From: Microbacterium kunmingense
Lineage (GTDB): Bacteria; Actinomycetota; Actinomycetes; Actinomycetales; Microbacteriaceae
DNA: 64,000 nt
Direction: 5' to 3'
NCBI RefSeq assembly: GCF_023155745.1
Contig: NZ_JAKNUS010000004.1
Span: 242,887 to 306,886, forward strand
Positions 59,242 to 64,000 of the stretch are shown piece by piece. The position numbers and the translations under genes are program-made. Position 1 is the stretch's first letter. Each line of letters begins with the position of its first letter. Below the pieces are notes generated by a model. The model saw nothing but the letters and a program-made list of their open reading frames with translations, made no database searches and was not told where the DNA came from.

Positions 59242-59751
59242 ATGGTGTCGATTCTCGCCCTCGTCGGCAATCCGCAGGCGCACTCGCGCACGGGGCTTAT
59301 CGCTGAGGACCTCGCTCGTTCGTTGGCTGACCAGCTCGGGGGTCATGTCGAGGACACGATCGACCTCGCCGACGTCGCGGATGAGCTGTTCCGGTTCCCG
59401 TCCGCACGCGTCGATCACCTGCTCGCCAGAGCTGCCGACGCAGATCTCGTGATCGTCGCCAGCCCGACCTACAAGGCGAGCTACACGGGCCTGCTCAAAG
59501 CCTTCCTGGATCGGTACCCGGCGAATGGGCTTGCAGATGTCGTCGCGATCCCGCTCATGACAGTAGCCAGCGATGCGCATGCCCTTGCCGTCGAGCACAC
59601 GCTGCGCCCGCTCCTCGTCGAACTGGGGGCGTCTTTGCCCACGCGCGGAATCTCGTTCCCCGTGGCCGAGATCGACACCCGCGTCGCCGTGCACGCGAAA
59701 TGGGTCGAGAACGAGCACCGACACCTTTCGCGCGCGATCGGCCGTCACTGA
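59242..59751 (+). CDS. NADPH-dependent FMN reductase
   Basis: This 169-residue flavodoxin-like reductase has ALVGNPQAHSRTGLIAEDLA, IVASPTYKASYTGLLKAFLD and IPLMTVASDAHALAVEHTLRP, typical of MsuE/SsuE-type FMN reductases. It would supply reduced FMN to the downstream flavin monooxygenase and perhaps to MesX. AGGAGG lies at 59231-59236; ATG at 59242 has the best spacing (ATG at 59239 and GTG at 59245 are alternatives). It is divergent from the rhodanese-mesX-mesD operon. Confidence 0.88.
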   Translation: MVSILALVGNPQAHSRTGLIAEDLARSLADQLGGHVEDTIDLADVADELFRFPSARVDHLLARAADADLVIVASPTYKASYTGLLKAFLDRYPANGLADVVAIPLMTVASDAHALAVEHTLRPLLVELGASLPTRGISFPVAEIDTRVAVHAKWVENEHRHLSRAIGRH

Positions 59752-59857
59752 TCCAGCGTCGACGTGAGCACGCGCGAGGCCTGACTCAGTGTGACGTCGT
59801 GTGACGAGCTGTTTCCTCGCGTGACGCCACGGCCAGGGCCGCAGCGGACGGTCGCAC

Positions 59858-59863
59858 TAGTCT
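59858..59863 (+). promoter_or_regulatory. Predicted -10 box before the metY leader ORF
   Basis: TAGTCT ends 6 bases before the ATG at 59870, so the transcript probably begins at that ATG. Confidence 0.4.
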
Positions 59864-59869
59864 CCCGAC

Positions 59870-59989
59870 ATGGTTGCCCGTACGATCCCGCCGCTTCAGA
59901 TCTGGCACGCGTTGCACCTCGCCGTCCTCAACTCCCAGGCCTCGGACAACTCGCCCGCCGACGAGGGAGCGAACGTCGATGCCGGTTGA
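59870..59989 (+). CDS. Short leader ORF upstream of and overlapping metY (39 aa)
   Basis: ATG at 59870 opens a 39-codon frame reading VARTIPPLQIWHALHLAVLN and ending DEGANVDAG, with a TGA at 59987-59989. This stop lies 8-10 bases inside the metY gene (start 59979, different frame). The -10 box TAGTCT suggests a leaderless mRNA that begins with this ORF, so translation of the leader would be coupled to metY. It resembles attenuator-type leaders in position, not in a known sequence family. Confidence 0.4.
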   Translation: MVARTIPPLQIWHALHLAVLNSQASDNSPADEGANVDAG

Positions 59990-61301
59990 CGGGCTCGGGT
60001 TCGCAACCCGGCAGATTCACGCCGGCGCGGAGCCCGACACCTCCCACGGCGCGCGCGCGACACCGATCTACCTGACCGCCGGGTTCGTGTTCGACGACTT
60101 CGATCAGGCCAACGAACGGTTCGCCCAGGCGGATGACGGCTACAGCTATTCACGGGCGGGTAATCCCACGAGCGCGGCCGTCGAGCGGCGCATCGCCGAC
60201 CTCGAGGGCGGCGCGGGTGCGCTTCTGGTCGGCAGCGGCCAGGCCGCGGTCTCGACGGCTCTGCTCGCCCTCGCCGGAGCAGGCGACCACATCGTGTCGT
60301 CGAACAGCATCTACGAAGGATCTCGCGAGCTCTTCCGCGACAACTTCGCCCGACTGGGCATCGCGACCTCTTTCGTCGGTGACGCGAACGACCCGGCCGC
60401 GTGGGAGGCGGCCATCCGCCCTGAGACACGAGTGCTGTTCGCGGAGTCGATCCCGAATCCGAAGAACGACATCCTCGACATCCGCGCCGTCGCCACCGTC
60501 GCCCGGCGCCACGGCATCCCGTTGATCGTCGACAACACCCTCGCCACCCCCTACCTCCTGCGGCCGATCGAGCATGGTGCGGACATGGTGGTGCACTCCG
60601 CGAGCAAGTTCCTGGCCGGCCACGGCACGGTACTCGGAGGTGTCATCGTCGACGCCGGCAGGATCGACTGGGCGCAGACCGACGGCCGCTACCCGCACCT
60701 TTCGGACGACCGCGGACCCGACGGGCGCACGTTCGCCGACCGCTTCGGTCGCGCAGCCTTCTCGGCGTACGCGAGGTCGGTCGTCGCGCTGCGGCAGGGG
60801 CCGTCGCCGTCCCCGGTCAACGCGTTCCTGCTCCTCCAGGGCATCGAGACGCTGTCGCTTCGCGTGCAGCGGCATTCCGAGTCCGCGAAGCGCATCGCCG
60901 AGTGGCTTGGGGCACATCCCGCTGTCGAGTCCGTCGACTACAGCGGACTCGCATCCAGCCCTTATCGAGCACTGGCCGAGCAGTACCTGCCGCGGGGGCA
61001 GGGCTCGGTGTTCGCCTTCACACTGCGCGGCGGGAGGGATGCCGCCAAGACATTCACGAATTCCGTGCGGCTGTTCACCCGGATGACCCACCTCGGCGAC
61101 GTCCGCTCGCTCGTGCTGCACCCCGCCTCGACCACGCACGTCAACCGCACCGAAGACGAGCGCGTCGCCGCGGGCATCGGGCAGGGACTTCTGCGCGTCT
61201 CGATCGGCCTGGAGGACGTCGAGGATCTCATCGCGGATCTCGACCGCGCACTGGCCGCGGTGCAGGCTGCCGATCTCCTCGAGCGCGCAGGGATTGCATG
61301 A
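59979..61301 (+). CDS. metY: O-acetylhomoserine aminocarboxypropyltransferase (MetY)
   Basis: This 440-residue PLP enzyme uses sulfide or methanethiol with O-acetylhomoserine to make homocysteine or methionine. It has [54 protein letters not shown] and the PLP Lys in [18 protein letters not shown], and it ends with the [16 protein letters not shown] motif of Cys/Met-metabolism enzymes. ATG at 59979 follows GAGGGAGC. Its stop overlaps the monooxygenase start (ATGA). It is the intact counterpart of the truncated gene at 54238-55113. Confidence 0.9.
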   Translation: MPVDGLGFATRQIHAGAEPDTSHGARATPIYLTAGFVFDDFDQANERFAQADDGYSYSRAGNPTSAAVERRIADLEGGAGALLVGSGQAAVSTALLALAGAGDHIVSSNSIYEGSRELFRDNFARLGIATSFVGDANDPAAWEAAIRPETRVLFAESIPNPKNDILDIRAVATVARRHGIPLIVDNTLATPYLLRPIEHGADMVVHSASKFLAGHGTVLGGVIVDAGRIDWAQTDGRYPHLSDDRGPDGRTFADRFGRAAFSAYARSVVALRQGPSPSPVNAFLLLQGIETLSLRVQRHSESAKRIAEWLGAHPAVESVDYSGLASSPYRALAEQYLPRGQGSVFAFTLRGGRDAAKTFTNSVRLFTRMTHLGDVRSLVLHPASTTHVNRTEDERVAAGIGQGLLRVSIGLEDVEDLIADLDRALAAVQAADLLERAGIA

Positions 61302-62620
61302 CCAAGCAGCAGCACTTCGGCTGGTTCCTCTCCCGCGGCTTCGGCCCTCACGGATGGGCGCGCCCGTACTACGAGTGGAACTACGACTGGCGCAGACCGG
61401 GGCTCTACCAGGAGGGCGCCCGCACACTCGAGCAGGCCGGTTTCGACTTCGTGCTCATCGAAGACGCCCTCTCTGTCGGTATCAGCCCCGCCACGCTCGA
61501 CCTCCGGGTGCGGAAGGCCTACGGGGGCCCGAAGCACGATCCGTGGACGCTCGCTCCCTACCTCTGCGCGGCCACCGAGCACCTCGGCGTCATCCCGACC
61601 GCCAACCCGGCCGCCTGGCATCCGTACACGGCTGCCCGCCAGTTCGCCTCCCTGCAACACCTATCCGGTGGGCGCCTCGGGCTGAATGTGGTGACGGATG
61701 TCGGGTCGGCACACCACTTCGGACAGGATCGCCTCTCGCACGATGCGGCTTACGATCGCGCGCAGGAGTGGCTCGATGCACTGCGACTGCTCTGGCGCAG
61801 CTGGGATGACGGGGCACTGATCGCCGATCCCGAGACGCAGATCTACGCCGACGGCACGAAGATCCGGGCCGTCGAGCACCGCGGCGCATACTGGTCGTTC
61901 GACGGACCGCTGAACGCGGAGCCCCTCTCCTCAGACCCGGTCATCGCCTCGCCGGGAGGCTCGCCACGCGGCATCCGATTCGCCGGGCAGAACTCGGACA
62001 TCCAGCTCGCCCTGTCCAACCTCGACGTCGAGGCCGTTCGCGCCTACCGCGAACGCGTTCGTGCCAACGCCCTCGAACACGGCCGCGATCCGGGCGCGAT
62101 CAAAACGATGTTCGTCTTCAAACCCATCGTCGCGTCCTCTGCGGAAGAAGCCGACCGCATCGTCGCAGCATCCGCGAACCCCGATGACGCGGCTCTCCTC
62201 GCGGTCGCCGAGGCATGGTCCAGCGACCTCGAAACCGATCTCACCACGCTCGATCTGGACCGACCGCTGGACCCGGCGATCTTCGGCGAACACGTCTCGC
62301 AGGGAACCATCAAGGGCCTGCGCGGTCGCTTCGACTCCTTCGCCGACGCGCCCTTCCGCGAGATCCTGGCCGGCAAGGCACGTCTCGGCCGCATCGGCGA
62401 CGGCATCAGCGGCACCGTCGGGACCGCCGAAGAGCTCGCCGACCTCATCCAGGCCCTCGGCGACGACGCAGACAACGACGGACTCATCTTCTCCGGCGAC
62501 CTGCACCCCGTCACCCTGCACCGCGCGCTGGATGAGATCGTGCCGATCCTGCGCCGCCGCGGGATCCTGCGCACGGAGTTCGCGCCCGGCGACCTGCACG
62601 CCAACCTCGCCTCATTCTGA
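61298..62620 (+). CDS. FMN-dependent LLM-class monooxygenase (NtaA/SnaA/DszA type)
   Basis: This 440-residue flavin monooxygenase has FVLIEDALSVG, LGVIPTANPAAWHPYTAARQ, FASLQHLSGGRLGLNVVTDV and VIASPGGSPRGIRFAGQNSD, typical of the NtaA/SnaA/DszA/DmoA branch. Family members oxidise nitrilotriacetate, dibenzothiophene sulfone or dimethyl sulfide using FMNH2. Coupled by ATGA to metY and near an FMN reductase, it probably oxidises an organosulfur compound to release sulfite or a thiol. The specific substrate is not known. Confidence 0.88.
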   Translation: MTKQQHFGWFLSRGFGPHGWARPYYEWNYDWRRPGLYQEGARTLEQAGFDFVLIEDALSVGISPATLDLRVRKAYGGPKHDPWTLAPYLCAATEHLGVIPTANPAAWHPYTAARQFASLQHLSGGRLGLNVVTDVGSAHHFGQDRLSHDAAYDRAQEWLDALRLLWRSWDDGALIADPETQIYADGTKIRAVEHRGAYWSFDGPLNAEPLSSDPVIASPGGSPRGIRFAGQNSDIQLALSNLDVEAVRAYRERVRANALEHGRDPGAIKTMFVFKPIVASSAEEADRIVAASANPDDAALLAVAEAWSSDLETDLTTLDLDRPLDPAIFGEHVSQGTIKGLRGRFDSFADAPFREILAGKARLGRIGDGISGTVGTAEELADLIQALGDDADNDGLIFSGDLHPVTLHRALDEIVPILRRRGILRTEFAPGDLHANLASF

Positions 62621-63307
62621 CGCCCGGTCTGGCGGGACCACCCGTGCCGTGGGGCAGAATCCCACCGCCGGTTCGCGTTTGGATTTCGCTCGACCGGGAC
62701 TTTCGTCTCACCGGATGCAGGCCCTCGCGCCTCGCCGAGGAAGAATCGAGCAATCCGACCCTTCCCGAATCTTCCTCACGGAATGGCCGCAACGCGGGTA
62801 TCAAAATCCCCGGTCAGGCGAGAAAAGCGCCGCACGGGACGCGCAACGCCTTTACTCACTCCCATTGAACGGAAACCGAAAAAACCTCTGATCTGGGATT
62901 TATGGCGGTGACGGTGGGGTGAACTCATATCCCCGGTCTTTCACGGGTGTGCGAGGGCAGGCTCGCCTGTGTTTGCGCGGGAGTCGAGCTTTCGCAGGTG
63001 TCCCCGAGGCTATCGATCGCGACACGTTCTTTCTCACGGGTTTACTCGCGGCGAGGCACTTATGGGCGGTGGCCAGTCAGGTGTTGGGCCGGTCTGAGGC
63101 GCGGTAGTCCCCGGTTCCGCGGTGGCGGAACGCGTACGGGCGTCTGCGGTCGATGATCCCCTCCGGTCGCCTCACAGCACCATCACGCAGACATATCGCT
63201 TGATTATCGGTGCGGCGGATGTGCCGTCTCAAGAATCCGATCTGTGAGCGTGTGACCCGATGGATCTGGGCGCGGGGGTCACCCTCGCGGGGACCCCCTT
63301 CCGTTCA
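62621..63307. other. Gene-free interval around border repeat 2
   Basis: I see no credible gene here. Only the 138-bp border repeat at 62903-63040 is recognisable; the flanks 62621-62902 and 63041-63307 show no reading frame, hairpin or motif that I can support. Confidence 0.6.
62903..63040 (-). repeat. Island border repeat 2, starting with a degenerate tRNA-Ser 3' end
   Basis: The block starts TGGCGGTGACGGTGGGGTGAAC, one short deletion away from the tRNA-Ser 3' end of copy 1, and continues CCCCGGTCTTTCACGGGTGTG and, further on, GTTCTTTCTCACGGG. Both copies have the same orientation and similarity over about 140 bp. The copies bracket 49.98-62.90 kb. No complete tRNA is present at either copy. 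Confidence 0.65.
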
Positions 63308-63655
63308 TCAGCCGCGACCCAGCGCGACGACCACGACCACCGCGAGGCTGAGGAGCCCCGCGCCGACGGCGCAGTGGGTCAAGGCGAGCAGAAGGCCGGC
63401 CCCCGGCATCCGACCCCGATCGCCTTCCCGAGCGAGGATGCTGTTGACGATGCCGTAGCGGCGCCGGGCCGACAGCCACAGCCAGCCCGAGGCAACGAGC
63501 CCCCCGCCACCGCGGAGAACCCACCAGGCGCTGCCGAAGACGGCGGGGATCAGCCGCATCGCGACGATCGAGCCGATGCCGAACGCCAGCGCGGTGCGCC
63601 GCCAGGCGAGCTCGGTGCGCTCGGGCTGCAGGCCTGGATCGAACAGGGCGCTCAT
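63308..63655 (-). CDS. DUF202-family small membrane protein
   Basis: This 115-residue protein has PGLQPERTELAWRRTALAFG, the typical DUF202 N-terminus, and three helices. ATG at 63655 overlaps the stop of the next DUF202 gene (ATGA). DUF202 proteins (YidH-like) often occur in pairs; function unknown. Confidence 0.8.
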   Translation of the reverse strand: MSALFDPGLQPERTELAWRRTALAFGIGSIVAMRLIPAVFGSAWWVLRGGGGLVASGWLWLSARRRYGIVNSILAREGDRGRMPGAGLLLALTHCAVGAGLLSLAVVVVVALGRG

Positions 63656-63880
63656 GCGAAGAGGATTGACAGCAGCACGAGGGCTCCCGTGATCGTGACG
63701 GCGGCGGCGATCACCGGACCGAGCAGCGACGCGGGGAGCGGCTGGGCGTTGCGGAGCGCCCGCTCAGCGCGCATCCAGTTGACCCACGCCAGGGCCGGAA
63801 CGGCCACCCCGACGACCACGAGCACCAGGCTCGCCGCGAGCCGCAGTGCCGGGTGCAGCTCAAGCCCGAGCAGCTCTAGG
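63652..63880 (-). pseudogene. YidH/DUF202 gene interrupted by an IS481-type element
   Basis: The remaining part reads LELLGLELHPALRLAASLVL, then VGVAVPALAWVNWMRAERAL and a final helix. It matches the C-terminal two-thirds of a YidH-type DUF202 protein. The usual N-terminus (with NERTFLAWIRT-like residues) is missing because an insertion sequence begins at 63881. The 5' part, if kept, lies beyond the window. Confidence 0.7.
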
Positions 63881-64000
63881 TGTACCGGGCCATGAGGTTG
63901 GTTCGGGTTTGGGCATTGTGAATGGGGAGAACCTCCGGGCTTAGTGGAGATATCTGACGTCTTCACGAACTCGGAGGTTCTCGTGTCCCACCGTAACGCT
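63881..64000 (+). mobile_element. Left end of an IS481-family insertion sequence (continues beyond window)
   Basis: The end starts TGTACCGGGCCATGAGG, the TGT start usual for IS481-family termini, directly after TCTAGG (63875-63880), which fits the NCTAGN target of IS481. A ribosome-binding site CGGAGG and GTG follow at 63983. The right end and the target duplication lie outside the window. Confidence 0.7.
63983..64000 (+). CDS. IS481-family transposase (first six codons only)
   Basis: GTG at 63983 with CGGAGG seven bases upstream begins VSHRNA, the common start of IS481-family DDE transposases in actinobacteria (usually VSHRNAPL...). Only six codons are in the window. Confidence 0.6.

Overview
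This window is a high-G+C actinobacterial chromosome segment, most likely from Microbacterium or a close relative in the Microbacteriaceae. I infer this from the codon bias, frequent GTG starts with 4-base GTGA/ATGA overlaps, recurrent leaderless promoters (a TANNNT hexamer 6-8 nt before ATG/GTG), and small proteins typical of that family (the DUF7882-like pair, the 40-residue membrane protein). No replication or rRNA genes are present. All names rest on reading translations, motifs and context; no database was searched.

Layout. 1-6.7 kb: two secreted GH43 arabinoxylan-type glycosidases (the first cut by the window edge) and their LacI regulator, with two operators at the promoter. 6.7-17.2 kb: an NhaA-DsbA fusion, a cNMP-domain flavoprotein and a UBP zinc finger; an alcohol dehydrogenase; two nuclease-like proteins; a quinone oxidoreductase; a MarR/NAD(P)-binding pair; a ROK kinase. 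17.2-17.8 kb: a gene-free spacer of palindromes and GC-rich repeats. 17.8-26.7 kb: phenylacetate catabolism (paaABCDE, paaI, paaZ, paaH, an enoyl-CoA hydratase, TetR/PaaR) with the same operator at both operon promoters. 26.7-30.4 kb: arsenic resistance (arsR, arsO, arsN, an arsR-arsC fusion, arsC) without a visible efflux pump. 30.4-32.1 kb: a hydroxyacyl-CoA dehydrogenase beside a deletion scar joining headless rpiB and phzF. 32.2-35.8 kb: maltokinase and a trehalose-synthase-like enzyme, convergent. 35.8-49.2 kb: ordinary housekeeping and envelope genes (Usp, SHOCT, YbhB, YaeQ, LysR, CDF transporter, SDR, YihY, DUF72, YqjE, DUF3618, PdxH).

49.8-63.0 kb looks like an integrated island. Two 140-bp repeats in the same orientation bracket it, each beginning with the 3' end of a tRNA-Ser gene. 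Inside are a decayed ADP-ribosylglycohydrolase, a TetR-controlled pair of CPBP membrane proteases, and a sulfur/methionine module: MetY (one intact, one truncated), a MalY-type C-S lyase, a MetE-core protein and a DUF1852 protein that together match the folate-independent methionine synthase MesD/MesX, an FMN reductase and a flavin-dependent monooxygenase. The genes fit a route that makes homocysteine and methylates it without folate, perhaps fed by oxidised organosulfur compounds. At the right edge an IS481-type element interrupts a DUF202 gene.
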